From assembly GCA_030430565.1 (NCBI GenBank), contig JAUIKS010000057.1:1-37939 (forward strand): a DNA stretch of 37,939 nt, in the 5' to 3' direction. The translations under genes were made by a program, and so were the position numbers. Positions within the stretch are counted from its first letter, which is position 1; each line of letters opens with the position of its first letter. Of the stretch, positions 1-8,439 are shown in pieces. A model generated the notes under the pieces. That model made no database searches and was not told where the DNA came from. It saw nothing but the letters and a program-made list of their open reading frames with translations. Source of the DNA: Polyangia bacterium. GTDB lineage: Bacteria; Myxococcota_A; Polyangia; Nannocystales; Nannocystaceae.

Positions 1-350
1 CTCAAGGGTCGCGCGCGAGCCAGGGAGGAGCCGAGCCGAGGACGGCGAGCGCGACCTCGCTCGTCCGCTTCACAAGCCCAGGCGCTCGCCGCCCGGAGGT
101 CGGAGGGTCCCCTGGCGTTAAGCAGCGACCCGATGCCCGCGTGGCACAAATGCCCGAACGGTCATGTTGACGTCTCGCCGGAGCTCAAGGGTCGCGCGCG
201 AGCCAGGGAGGAGCCGAGCCGAGGACGGCGAGCGCGACCTCGCTCGTCCGCTTCACAAGCCCAGGCGCTCGCCGCCCGGAGGCCGGAGGGTCCCCTGGCG
301 TTAAGCAGCGACCCGATGCCCGCGTGGCGCACACGCCCGAACGGTCATGT
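1..350. repeat. 183-bp tandem direct repeat, two copies (first possibly cut by window edge)
   Basis: Positions 1-167 recur at 184-350 with about four mismatches, giving a period of 183 bp, which is 61 codons. The two copies differ mainly near 146-151 versus 329-334. After position 350 the similarity stops abruptly. One plus-strand frame stays open across both copies and gives a repeated MPAW...PNGHV segment. I do not call a gene because the frame then runs antisense through the lipoprotein gene at 367-909, and the second copy loses the Cys seen in the first. The stretch lies downstream of that minus-strand gene and otherwise holds nothing I recognise. It may be a fragment of a longer array that begins before the window. 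Confidence 0.85.
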
Positions 351-366
351 GAGTTGCGAACCTGGG

Positions 367-909
367 CTAGGACATCCAGGTCTCGTGGACGTGCACCCAC
401 TCGAGGCCGTGCGGCGCCCCCTCCGCCTCACGCAGGAGCGCGGTGCTGCGGCGCCCTCGCCACGCGCCCGCGCGCCGCTGCCACTCCTCGTAGCGCGCGA
501 GCACGTAGGGCGCGCCTGGCAGCGCCGTCGCTCGCTGCGCGCGGATCTCGATGGTCGCGTCGGCGTCGTCGCGCCAGGCCCCGTGCGCGCCCCGCAGCGC
601 CGCGAGCAGGGCCTCGCGTAGGCTCGACGCCCCGCCCGGCGACACGATCTCGAACTCGGGCGCCATGACGTCGGCGAAGCCCGCGAACACGTCGTCGCGC
701 GCGGCCAGCTCACCGCGAAACCATCCGGTGAAGAAGGCGTGCAGGCGCTCGACCTCGAGCGCCGCGCGGCGCTCACGACTTGTAGCGGCGGCGTCGACGT
801 CCACGGGCGCCATGGTAGCGCGCTGCGGCGCCCCGCAGGCCCCGACGAGGCACAGCAGCGCGCCGCGGGTGAACGGCCGTCGCCCGAGCCGACCGGCGCG
901 CGCGCTCAC
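367..909 (-). CDS. Lipoprotein with DUF4440/SnoaL-like domain
   Basis: A 180-residue protein. Residues 1-25 form a lipoprotein signal: basic start, hydrophobic core and lipobox LVGA-C, followed by GAP. The mature part resembles the small alpha+beta cone fold of DUF4440/NTF2-like proteins, with a helical LHAFFTGWF segment, then FEIVSPGG, and a C-terminal strand pair ending WVHVHETW. Such domains bind or convert small ligands, but no catalytic set is certain here. The GTG start overlaps the stop of the upstream receptor kinase by four bases (GTGA at 906-909), so the two genes are probably translationally coupled and the lipoprotein may work with that sensor. The fold call is by pattern only; the lipoprotein call is stronger. 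Confidence 0.6.
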   Translation of the reverse strand: MSARAGRLGRRPFTRGALLCLVGACGAPQRATMAPVDVDAAATSRERRAALEVERLHAFFTGWFRGELAARDDVFAGFADVMAPEFEIVSPGGASSLREALLAALRGAHGAWRDDADATIEIRAQRATALPGAPYVLARYEEWQRRAGAWRGRRSTALLREAEGAPHGLEWVHVHETWMS

Positions 910-3900
910 TCCTCCTCCGCCCTCCCGCTCCCGATATCCAACACGGTCGTGAAGCCGTCGGAGACGGGCTCGCTGCGGCCCGCGTCGACGAGCGGCTCGT
1001 GCGCGGTCGAGGCCTCGCCGAGGCCCTCTCGCTCGAGCTCATCGCGCGCGTCGAGCGTCGCCGGCCACCCGCGCTCCTCGTCACCGATCGCGGCCAAGGT
1101 CTCGAGGAAGCCGGCCGTCCACGCGTCGACGTCGTCGGGCCGCGCCTCCGCGCGCTTGCCCAGCGCGCGCATGAAGGCCGCGCTGATCGGCGCGAGCGAG
1201 GGCCGCAGCAGCGCGAGCGGGATGGTCTCCTGCTGGGTGACCTCGACGACCACGGCCGCGAACTCGCGCGCGCGCACGAGGCGTCGACCGGTGAGCAGCT
1301 CGTAGCAGACCGCCGCGAACGAGTAGAGGTCGCTGCGCGCGTCGAGCTCGCGACCGGCGATCTGCTCGGGGGACATATAGGCGGGCGTCCCGATCACGAT
1401 GCCCGCCTGCGTGAGGTTCGTCGAGTCGACCTGCACCGTCTTGGCGAGGCCGAAGTCGAGCAGCTTGACCGCGCGACCGCCGGCCTCGGTGGCGCGGGTG
1501 GAGAGGAAGATGTTGCCGGGCTTGATGTCGCGGTGGACCACGCCCGCGCGGTGGGCCGCCGAGAGCGCGGCGCCGGCCTGGCGGATGAAGTCGGCGGCCT
1601 GCCGCGTCGTCGCGCGACCGTAGCGCTTGAGCACCTCGCCGAGGTCGAGGCCGTCGAGCTTCTCCATGATGAGGTACGCGGAGCCGTCGGGGAGCTCGCC
1701 CGAGTCAAAGATCTCGATCACGCCCGGGTGCTGCACGCGGGCGAGCGCGCGGGCCTCGTGCGCGAAGCGCTGGCGCAGCTCGGGGCGGTTCTCGAAGTGG
1801 TGGGCGCGGATCAGCTTGATCGCGACGCGCCGCGCGAGCACCTCGTCGTGGGCCTCGTAGACGGTGCCCATGCCGCCCTCGCCCAGCAGCCGCACGAGCT
1901 CGTAGCGGTCGTTCACGGAGAGCGGCAAGAGCCCCTGGGGCTCGAGGGTGGACTGGTCGTCGGGGCAGGTCTCCCGCGTGTGCGGGAAGCAGCGCCCGCA
2001 CCTCGGGCAGCGGTGCAGCAGCCGCGCGCCGCCGTCGATGAGCTCCTGCCGGCTGCGCTGCCTCGCCGCGCGCTCCTCGATCAGCTCGCGCTGCACCCGA
2101 TCGAGCTCGAGCGCGCCGCCGAGCTGACGCGCGAAGCTCTGCAGCACGCGGCGCTCGAGCGCGCCGATCGCGTCCGCCGGCCCGTGGATGATCAGCGCGC
2201 CCACCAGGTCACCGCGCAGCCCGAGCAGCGGCACGAGGTTCTCGTTCTCCGAAAGCGGGACCAGCTCGGAGCTCGCGCTGATCCCGGAGCGCAGGGACTC
2301 GAGCGACGGCCAGGCGCGCTCGCGGAGCGTCTCGCGTCGCTCGTCGTCGTGGGCCACATCGTCCTCCTCGCCGGCGGAGAGCGGGCTGACGGCGTTCCCC
2401 TCGATCGACCACACGTCGATCCGGTCGACGCCGAGGCGCGCGGCGAGGTCCAGCGCCGCGTTCTTCGACCAGTCCCGAAGGTCACCCGCCCCGCCGGCGC
2501 CCTCGGCCATGAGCGAGGCGATCCGATCCTCGGCCGCGCGCAGCTCGCTCGTGCGCGCGGCGACCATCCGCTCGAGCTGCTCGGCGCGCAGCCGGTGCTT
2601 GCGCATGCGCAGGCGCAGCGCCACGTAGACCAGGCCGGGCAGCAGCATGAGCGCGAGCAGGCCGACCAGGCCGCGAAACCATGTCGTCTGGTACAGGAAG
2701 GGGCGCAGCGTCAGCGTCGTCTGCTGGCCGCGCGCCTGCCCGCGCCACGGCCCGATCGCGCCGCCAGGGCCGCGCGCGCGCGCCTCGAGCTCGAAGTGAT
2801 ACCGCCCGGGCGGCACCTGGGTGTAGAACGCCGCGCGCCGCGTGCCGACCTCCACCCAGTCGCGGTCGTAGCCCGTGAGGCGGTAGCGGAACTCGAGCGC
2901 GTCGGCGCGCGTGAACTGGGGGGAGGTGTAGCGCAGCTCCAGGTTACCTGTCCCTGGAGCCAGGATGGCCTCCGCCGCCCAGTCGCGCGCGACGCCGTCG
3001 ACGCGCAGCTCGTCGACCACCGGCGCCGCCGCCTCGGGCGGGGGGGCGCGCGCGCCCGGGTCGAGCTGCGCGACGCCCTCGATCGTCGGGAACCACAGAC
3101 GGCCGTCGCGGCCGCGCCACCCCGCCGGCATGTTCGCGCCGTTGCACTCGGTGTTGCGCAGGCCGTCGACGCGCCCGTAGGCCGCCGTCTCGATCCGCGC
3201 GAGCTCGCCGGCCGCGAAGGCCTCGAGGTCGTCCCGGCGCACGCGGTAGACGCCGCGGTTGCACGAGATCCAGAAGTTGCCGGCGTCGTCCTCGAGGATC
3301 TGGAACACGGCGTCGTCGAACAGCCCGTCCCGGGTCGTCAGCGGCGTGAAGCGGCCGTCCTCGCGGTTGAAGCGGTTGAGCCCGCCGCCGTAGGTCCCGA
3401 TCCACATGACGCCCGCGCGGTCCTCGTGGATCACGTTGACGATGTCGATCGAGAGCCCGTCGTCGTGGTCGTAGGTCGTGAACTCGCCGTCCTCGACCAG
3501 CACGAGCCCGCCGCCGTTGGTGCCGAGCCACACGCCGCCGCTCTCGTCCTCGTGGATGTAGAAGATCGACGGGTCGGGCAGGCCGTCCTCGCGGGTGTAG
3601 TGCTCCAGCGCGTCGCCCTGCAGGCGGTACAGGCCGTCCCCGCGCGTGCCGATCCACAGCGCGCGCTCGCGGTCCATGTGCAGCGCGGCGATCGACGTAT
3701 GCTCGAGCGTCTCCGCGCCCGCCGGCCGTTCGAAGCGCCCGTCGCTCCAGCTGTCGAGGCCCATGCGCGTGCCGATCCACAGCCGCCCCTGCTCGTCCTC
3801 GTGCAGCGCCTGCACCCCGGGGTTGATCAGCCCGTCCTCCTCGCCGAACACCGTGACCGCGCCGCTGCCCGGCTCGAGGCGGTTGAGCCCGCCGTTGTTG

Positions 3901-5057
3901 GTGCCGATCCACAGCGCGCCGTCGCGCGTCTCGAGCACCGGCCAGATGATGTCGCTCGACAGGCCCTCCGCCCGCGCGAACACGCGGAACGGCGCGTCGC
4001 GCAGCTGGTTGAGCCCGCCGTCTTGGGTCCCGACCCAGAGGTTGCCGTCGCGATCTTCGAACAGCGACTTGATGAAGTCGTTGGAGAGCACGCCGCTCGC
4101 CAGCCGCGTGAACCGACGCGCCCCCTGGGCGCGGCGCGCCAGGCCGCGGCTCGAGCTGCCCACCCAGAGGTTGCCGTCGCGGTCCTCGAGCACCGACGAG
4201 ATCGGCCCCTCGGGCAGGCCGTCGGCGTCGGTGTACAGCGTCCAGCGATCGCCCTGCAGGCGCGCCAGGCCGTCACGCACGCCGACCCACAGCGCGCCGT
4301 CACGCCCCCGCGCCAGCGCGTGCACGCTCGCGCCGATGTCGTCACCCGCGGGGTCGATCTCGATCCGCGCAGCGCCCCCGTCGCGCGCGATCTTCCACAG
4401 CCCGCGCATCGACGTGCCGACCCACAACGTGCCCTCGACGAACAGCAAGCGCTGGACCGACGCGCCGGCGAGCGCGGGGGCGGGGTGAGCCGTGAGCGCC
4501 CCGTCGCGAAACACGCTGAGGCCCGCTCGCGTCGCGATCCAGACGCTGCCCGGCGCGCCCTCGACCAGGTCGTAGACGTACTCCGCGGCCAAGCCGTCGG
4601 CGACGCCGAGCCGCCAGGTCGCGCCGTCGGGCTGACGAATGATCAGCCCGCCGCCCTCGGTGCCGATCCACAGCCGGCGCGCGCCGTCCTCGAGCAGCGA
4701 GAGCACGCGGTTGGTCGAGAACGTCGACGCGCCGCGCTTGTCGAGCACGCGGAAGTCCAGCCCGTCGAAACGCGCCAGCCCCTCCTGGGTCCCGAGCCAG
4801 AGGAAGCCGTCCGCGCCCTGGGCGATCGCGTCGACCGAGCTCTGCGGCAGGCCCTCGGCGGTCGTCCATGCCCGCGCCGGGTACTGCGTGATCTGACGCG
4901 TGGGGTCGAGCGCCCAGGCCGCGCCCGAGCCGAGCAGGCTCGCGCCGACGCTGACGAGACACGCGAACGCCGTGGCGCCGCGTCGCGACCACGCCCGGCG
5001 CGACGGGACCCCGCGCCGCGTCGCGTCGCTCGACCTCTCGCGCGACGCGGCGCACAT
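906..5057 (-). CDS. Chimeric receptor: two beta-propellers + Y_Y_Y + TM + GAF-like + Ser/Thr kinase
   Basis: A 1383-residue membrane sensor. Residues 1-50 look like a signal peptide ending AAWA. Residues 50-680 carry 14 repeats of the type LWIGTxxGGL, as expected for two seven-bladed reg_prop propellers (the ligand-sensing part of hybrid two-component systems). A Y_Y_Y domain follows (about 700-780; FRYRLTGYDRDW), then a transmembrane helix (about 791-812), a coiled-coil linker and a GAF-like region. A CPRCGRCF...C zinc ribbon lies at about 1015-1030. The C-terminus is a protein kinase with GEGGMG (about 1057), VAIK (about 1079), HRDIKPGN (about 1172), DFG (about 1199) and an SPEQ activation segment, so it should be active. 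In the known architecture a histidine kinase normally follows Y_Y_Y; here a Ser/Thr kinase replaces it. It is the first gene of a pair with the lipoprotein at 367-909. Confidence 0.93.
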   Translation of the reverse strand: MCAASRERSSDATRRGVPSRRAWSRRGATAFACLVSVGASLLGSGAAWALDPTRQITQYPARAWTTAEGLPQSSVDAIAQGADGFLWLGTQEGLARFDGLDFRVLDKRGASTFSTNRVLSLLEDGARRLWIGTEGGGLIIRQPDGATWRLGVADGLAAEYVYDLVEGAPGSVWIATRAGLSVFRDGALTAHPAPALAGASVQRLLFVEGTLWVGTSMRGLWKIARDGGAARIEIDPAGDDIGASVHALARGRDGALWVGVRDGLARLQGDRWTLYTDADGLPEGPISSVLEDRDGNLWVGSSSRGLARRAQGARRFTRLASGVLSNDFIKSLFEDRDGNLWVGTQDGGLNQLRDAPFRVFARAEGLSSDIIWPVLETRDGALWIGTNNGGLNRLEPGSGAVTVFGEEDGLINPGVQALHEDEQGRLWIGTRMGLDSWSDGRFERPAGAETLEHTSIAALHMDRERALWIGTRGDGLYRLQGDALEHYTREDGLPDPSIFYIHEDESGGVWLGTNGGGLVLVEDGEFTTYDHDDGLSIDIVNVIHEDRAGVMWIGTYGGGLNRFNREDGRFTPLTTRDGLFDDAVFQILEDDAGNFWISCNRGVYRVRRDDLEAFAAGELARIETAAYGRVDGLRNTECNGANMPAGWRGRDGRLWFPTIEGVAQLDPGARAPPPEAAAPVVDELRVDGVARDWAAEAILAPGTGNLELRYTSPQFTRADALEFRYRLTGYDRDWVEVGTRRAAFYTQVPPGRYHFELEARARGPGGAIGPWRGQARGQQTTLTLRPFLYQTTWFRGLVGLLALMLLPGLVYVALRLRMRKHRLRAEQLERMVAARTSELRAAEDRIASLMAEGAGGAGDLRDWSKNAALDLAARLGVDRIDVWSIEGNAVSPLSAGEEDDVAHDDERRETLRERAWPSLESLRSGISASSELVPLSENENLVPLLGLRGDLVGALIIHGPADAIGALERRVLQSFARQLGGALELDRVQRELIEERAARQRSRQELIDGGARLLHRCPRCGRCFPHTRETCPDDQSTLEPQGLLPLSVNDRYELVRLLGEGGMGTVYEAHDEVLARRVAIKLIRAHHFENRPELRQRFAHEARALARVQHPGVIEIFDSGELPDGSAYLIMEKLDGLDLGEVLKRYGRATTRQAADFIRQAGAALSAAHRAGVVHRDIKPGNIFLSTRATEAGGRAVKLLDFGLAKTVQVDSTNLTQAGIVIGTPAYMSPEQIAGRELDARSDLYSFAAVCYELLTGRRLVRAREFAAVVVEVTQQETIPLALLRPSLAPISAAFMRALGKRAEARPDDVDAWTAGFLETLAAIGDEERGWPATLDARDELEREGLGEASTAHEPLVDAGRSEPVSDGFTTVLDIGSGRAEEE

Positions 5058-5059
5058 AT

Positions 5060-5071
5060 TGTGATTTCACA
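5060..5071. promoter_or_regulatory. Short palindrome directly before the receptor kinase start
   Basis: TGTGA-TT-TCACA is a perfect 12-bp palindrome lying 3-14 nt upstream of the ATG at 5057. A protein bound here would block initiation of the kinase gene. The half-site resembles CRP-type TGTGA, but the spacing (2 instead of 6) does not fit CRP, so I do not name a regulator. No clear Shine-Dalgarno is visible at this start. Confidence 0.35.
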
Positions 5072-5128
5072 CGCGATCACGGGCGCGATCAAGCGGACGG
5101 CGTCGCGCTCGCGCGCCTCCGCGATCGA

Positions 5129-5152
5129 AAACATGACTTTTTATTCATGTTT
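5129..5152. promoter_or_regulatory. Inverted repeat in divergent promoter region, operator candidate
   Basis: AAACATGA, an 8-nt AT-rich spacer, then TCATGTTT: perfect 8-bp arms in the AT-richest part of the 176-bp gap between the divergent receptor kinase and the lipoprotein gene at 5234. Symmetry, spacing and position fit a dimeric regulator controlling one or both genes. A hairpin in a 5' leader is the alternative. Confidence 0.5.
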
Positions 5153-5197
5153 ACGACGCCGCGCGCCCCGCCGCGCGCTGATTGCCTGTACACACGC

Positions 5198-5227
5198 TTG
5201 CGCGGGCACAACCGAGCTTCCTATCAT
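5198..5227 (+). promoter_or_regulatory. Putative promoter, leaderless type
   Basis: TTGCGC (5198-5203), an 18-bp spacer and TATCAT (5222-5227) lie only 6 nt before the ATG at 5234. There is no Shine-Dalgarno in between. Transcription would start at or next to the start codon. This is based on pattern only. Confidence 0.4.
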
Positions 5228-5233
5228 CGCGCG

Positions 5234-5659
5234 ATGCTCCGACCGCTCGCCGCCACACTCACGAGCCTCCTGCTCCTCGCCCCGCTCGCGTGCGGCGGCG
5301 ACGCGCCCGCGCCGACCCTCACCGTCCACGACGGCGACGGCGCCCACCCGTGGAGCGCTGCGGCGCTTGATGAGCTGCCCACGAGCGAGCTCTCGATCGA
5401 CGGGCACCGCTACACAGGCGCGCGCGTTCGTGACCTCCTCGGCGCGCCGCTCACCCCCACGCAGGTCGTCATCGCCCGCGGCGCCGACGGCTACACCCAG
5501 ACGCTCGACGCGACGGTCGCCAACGGCGACGCCTGCGTCGTCGCGCGCGAGCGCGACGGAGCGCCGCTCTCCGCCGAGCACGGGCCGCTGCGCCTGGTCG
5601 TCGCCGGCAGCCCGGGGCTCTCGGTGCGCAGGCTCGTCTCGCTGCGCGTCGACGGGTAG
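5234..5659 (+). CDS. Lipoprotein resembling a sulfite-oxidase-type molybdopterin domain
   Basis: A 141-residue protein. I start it at ATG 5234, because only from there does a proper lipoprotein signal appear (basic start, LLLLAPLA, then Cys-Gly-Gly); the in-frame ATG at 5147 would add a 29-residue leader without signal character. The mature part follows the outline of the oxidoreductase molybdopterin-binding fold: YTGARVRDLLGAPL, then ARGADGYTQTL, then a DGAPL...GPLRLVV strand. The catalytic cysteine expected in sulfite oxidase is absent and the domain is short, so it probably does not bind the cofactor and may be a structural relic or a binding protein. It is followed 48 bp later by the M61 peptidase gene. 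Confidence 0.6.
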   Translation: MLRPLAATLTSLLLLAPLACGGDAPAPTLTVHDGDGAHPWSAAALDELPTSELSIDGHRYTGARVRDLLGAPLTPTQVVIARGADGYTQTLDATVANGDACVVARERDGAPLSAEHGPLRLVVAGSPGLSVRRLVSLRVDG

Positions 5660-5694
5660 CGACCGCGTGGACTTTCTCGGCGGACCGCGGGCGA

Positions 5695-5700
5695 TACAAT
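5695..5700 (+). promoter_or_regulatory. TACAAT -10-like hexamer 7 nt before start codon
   Basis: TACAAT ends 7 nt upstream of the M61 peptidase ATG, and no Shine-Dalgarno is visible. Together with similar sites at 5222, 8440 and 9280 this suggests leaderless transcription. No convincing -35 box is seen. Confidence 0.35.
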
Positions 5701-5707
5701 CCGCCCG

Positions 5708-7741
5708 ATGCACCGGGTCGCGCACGTGTCTCGCTGGCTGCCGGCGCTGCTCGCCGTCGGCCTGCTCCTGCGCGCGGACGCGCGCGCGGAGCCGCCGCAG
5801 CGCGCCCCCGTAGCGATCCCGATCCCGATCCAGCCCGGCCCCGCGCCGCCGCTGACGACCGAGCCGCTCGGCGCGCGCGAGCGCCGACGAGCCGTCCGCT
5901 TCACCGTCGCGCTTCCCGAGCCGGCCTCGCAGTACGTCGAGGTGACCATGACCGTCACGCGCGCGACCCGGCGCGCCACCTCGATCGCCATGCCCGCGTG
6001 GATCCCCGGCTCGTACAAGATCCGCGACTTCGCCCGCCACGTCGACGGCCTCCGGGCCGAGACCCTCGACGGCCGGCCGCTCGCCGTCCACAAGCGCGAC
6101 AAGCAGACCTGGACGATCACCAACCGCCGCCGGGGCTTTCGCGTCGTCTACCGGGTGTTCGCCGATGAGCTCAGCGTGCGCACCAACTTCGTCGACGCCC
6201 AGCACGCGCTGCTCAGCAGCCCGGCGCTGTTCCTCTACCTCGTCGGTCAAGAAGCTCGTCCCGCGGAGATCGAGCTGCGGCTCCCGCCCGGCTGGAGGGC
6301 CTACGCGCCGCTGCCCACGCCCACGCCCGACGACCCGACGCCGCGCTACCTGGCTGCCTCCTACGACGAGCTCGTCGACGCCCCGTTCATGCTCGGTCGA
6401 CCCGACGCGCGCCACTTCTCGATCGCCGGCCGACGCGTCGAGCTGCTGCTCTCGGCGGTCGCCGGCGCCAACCTCGAGCTCGACCGCGCGGCCGCCGAGG
6501 CCCGCGACATCGTGGTCACGTTCTCGCGGCTCATGGGCGGCCTGCCCTTCGCGCGCTACACCATGTTCCTCGAGGCAGGTCCCCACGGCGGCGGCGGCCT
6601 CGAGCACGAGCGCAGCGCCATGATGATGGTGCAGCGCGACGGCTTCTCGAGCGAGGGCGGCTACGCCCGGCTCGCCCACCTCGTCGCGCACGAATTCTTT
6701 CACCTGTGGAACGTCAAGCGGATCCACGACCGCGCGCTCGGACCCTTCGACTACACCCGCGAGGTCCACAGCCGCCTGCTGTGGTTCCACGAGGGCTTCA
6801 CCGAGACGGTCGAGAACCAAGCGCTCGTGCGCGCCGGGCTGACCGAGCCGCAGGACTTCCTGAGCGCGCTCGCGGGCGCGTGGACCTCCTACCGGCGCAA
6901 GCCCGGCCGCGACCACGAGCCCATCAGCCTCGTCAGCCACGACGCCTGGACGCGCCTCTACCAGTCCTCGGCGCGCGACGCCAACACCCTCGTCAGCTAC
7001 TACGAGAAAGGCCATCTCATCGGCGTCGCGCTCGACCTCGAGCTCCGCCTGCGCGCCGGTGCGCGCGGGCGCCGGGGCTCGCTCGTGGGCGTGTTCCGCC
7101 GGCTCATGGCCAGCCACGGCGCCCGCGACCGCGGGATCGATCTCGACGACATCATCGCCGCCGCCTCCGCCGAGGCCGGTGAGGACATGCGCTGGTTCTT
7201 CCGGCGTCACGTCGAGGGCACCACGCCGCTGCAGCTCCCGCCGCTGCTTGAAGCGATCGGCGTCCGCGTCATCAACCGCGCCCCGTGGGAGCCGCCCCCG
7301 CCGGACCCACAGCTCCCGGCGCCCCCGCCCGAGCCGCCCTCACCCGACCTCGAGCGCCTCCGCACCTGGACCGGGATGCAGCTCTCGGGGACGCGCGTCC
7401 ACAACGTCGAGCCGCGCTCGCCCGCCGCCATCGCCGGGCTGATGATCGGCGACGAGCTCATCGCGATCGACCGCCGGCGCGTCGACTCCCAGGCCGCGAT
7501 CGAAGCGCGCGTCGCCGACCACAGACCAGGCGAGCGCCTCGTCATCTCGCTGTTTCGCGACGGTCAGCTGCTCGAGCGCGCCGTGGTCCCCGCGCTCAAC
7601 CCCCACCGCGAATTCAGCTTTGAGCTGATCGACGCGGCGACCCTCGATCCGAAGGTGCTGCGACTGCGCGACGCGTGGCTCGGGACCTGTGACCCCGCCG
7701 GCCCCGTCAATCGCTGCGTCCTCCGCCCGCCGGCGCCCTGA
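5708..7741 (+). CDS. M61-family (glycyl aminopeptidase-like) metallopeptidase with PDZ domain
   Basis: A 677-residue secreted protein. Residues 1-28 are a signal peptide (LPALLAVGLLL...ARA). The N-terminal half is the beta-rich M61 domain (VEVTMTVTRA...MPAWIPGSYKIRDFARH). The zinc site is HEFFHLWNVKRI at about residue 328 (HExxH), with the third ligand candidate in WFHEGFTETVEN at about residue 359. A Pro-rich linker (about 520-550) leads to a PDZ domain at about 555-630 (SPAAIAGLMIGDELIAIDRR), the standard M61 layout. The expected role is cleavage of N-terminal Gly/Ala residues from peptides in the periplasm or at the surface. All catalytic motifs are intact. It lies 48 bp after the small lipoprotein gene. 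Confidence 0.93.
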   Translation: MHRVAHVSRWLPALLAVGLLLRADARAEPPQRAPVAIPIPIQPGPAPPLTTEPLGARERRRAVRFTVALPEPASQYVEVTMTVTRATRRATSIAMPAWIPGSYKIRDFARHVDGLRAETLDGRPLAVHKRDKQTWTITNRRRGFRVVYRVFADELSVRTNFVDAQHALLSSPALFLYLVGQEARPAEIELRLPPGWRAYAPLPTPTPDDPTPRYLAASYDELVDAPFMLGRPDARHFSIAGRRVELLLSAVAGANLELDRAAAEARDIVVTFSRLMGGLPFARYTMFLEAGPHGGGGLEHERSAMMMVQRDGFSSEGGYARLAHLVAHEFFHLWNVKRIHDRALGPFDYTREVHSRLLWFHEGFTETVENQALVRAGLTEPQDFLSALAGAWTSYRRKPGRDHEPISLVSHDAWTRLYQSSARDANTLVSYYEKGHLIGVALDLELRLRAGARGRRGSLVGVFRRLMASHGARDRGIDLDDIIAAASAEAGEDMRWFFRRHVEGTTPLQLPPLLEAIGVRVINRAPWEPPPPDPQLPAPPPEPPSPDLERLRTWTGMQLSGTRVHNVEPRSPAAIAGLMIGDELIAIDRRRVDSQAAIEARVADHRPGERLVISLFRDGQLLERAVVPALNPHREFSFELIDAATLDPKVLRLRDAWLGTCDPAGPVNRCVLRPPAP

Positions 7742-7778
7742 AGCCAACGGCGCGACGGGTCTGTGGTATCGAGGGCGC

Positions 7779-8390
7779 GTGACCAAGCCTCGACCGGCGC
7801 CGCTCGGCCCGCTCCGCTACCTCTACCTCGGCACCGCCGCGCTCGACGACGACGTCGAGCTGTGGACACGACGACTCGTCTGCGCGCAGGCCTGGCGATT
7901 CCAGCGCTTCGGCGCCGACGTCGCCGGACTCATCACGCCGGGCGAAGGCCCGATGGTGCTGCTCGCCGACCACGTCGAGGCGGGCTCCGTCCTGCCGATC
8001 TACCAGGTCGATGATCTCACGCGCGCCCGCGCGGCCCTGCGAGGCGTCGCGCAGGAGCGCCTCGAGACCCCCGACGGCCCCTGCCTCGTGTTCGAAACCC
8101 CCGGTGGCGCGAGGATCGGGCTTTTGGAACAAGTCCGCCCGAACGCGCTGATGACCGCAGCCGACGAGCCGAGCGCGGCGCTCCCCTCGAAGCCGAACGC
8201 CAGCGAGAAGAAGGCGACCAAGAAAAAGGCGACCAAGAAAAAGGCGACCAAGAAAAAGGCGACCAAGAAGAAAACCGCCAAGAAAAAAACCGCCAAGAAA
8301 AAAACCGCCAAGAAAAAAACCGCCAAGAAAAAAACCGCCAAGAAAAAAACCGCCAAGAAAAAAACCGCCCCGAAGAAGCGGGCGCGGTAG
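7779..8390 (+). CDS. VOC/glyoxalase-fold protein with histone H1-like Lys-rich tail
   Basis: A 203-residue protein. The start chosen is GTG 7779, 37 bp after the M61 gene; a GTG at 7689 is in frame but would overlap that gene. Residues 1-125 form a single VOC-like domain (LRYLYLGTAALDDDVELW...RLVCAQAW, then GARIGLLEQ at the end); metal ligands are not obvious. From about residue 143 to the end the protein is nearly pure KKKAT/KKKTA pentads closing with PKKRAR, like the tails of bacterial histone H1 or HU-with-tail proteins. Such tails bind DNA or RNA nonspecifically. The combination suggests a nucleoid-bound or polyanion-bound VOC protein. The function of the VOC part is unknown. Confidence 0.8.
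   Translation: MTKPRPAPLGPLRYLYLGTAALDDDVELWTRRLVCAQAWRFQRFGADVAGLITPGEGPMVLLADHVEAGSVLPIYQVDDLTRARAALRGVAQERLETPDGPCLVFETPGGARIGLLEQVRPNALMTAADEPSAALPSKPNASEKKATKKKATKKKATKKKATKKKTAKKKTAKKKTAKKKTAKKKTAKKKTAKKKTAPKKRAR
8220..8369 (+). repeat. 15-bp tandem repeat encoding the KKKAT/KKKTA tail
   Basis: Ten consecutive 15-bp units: three encode KKKAT (8220-8264) and seven encode KKKTA (8265-8369). The last six KKKTA units are identical at the base level and contain A-runs, unusual in this GC-rich sequence, so tail length is likely to vary by slippage. Confidence 0.95.
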
Positions 8391-8439
8391 CCGACGCGGG
8401 CGCGCGTCAATTCGCCCGCGGCGCCGGTCTCACGCCTGC

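Noticed and set aside
5060..5071. CRP-binding site
   Set aside because: Half-sites look similar but the spacer is two bases instead of six.
999..5813. Very long plus-strand open frame (1604 codons)
   Set aside because: It is the antisense shadow of the receptor kinase in GC-rich DNA; composition is Arg/Ala/Leu/Asp-rich without domains, while the minus strand shows clear propeller and kinase motifs.
5141..7210. Long minus-strand frame opposite the M61 peptidase
   Set aside because: Shadow frame; the plus strand has HExxH, PDZ and a signal peptide.
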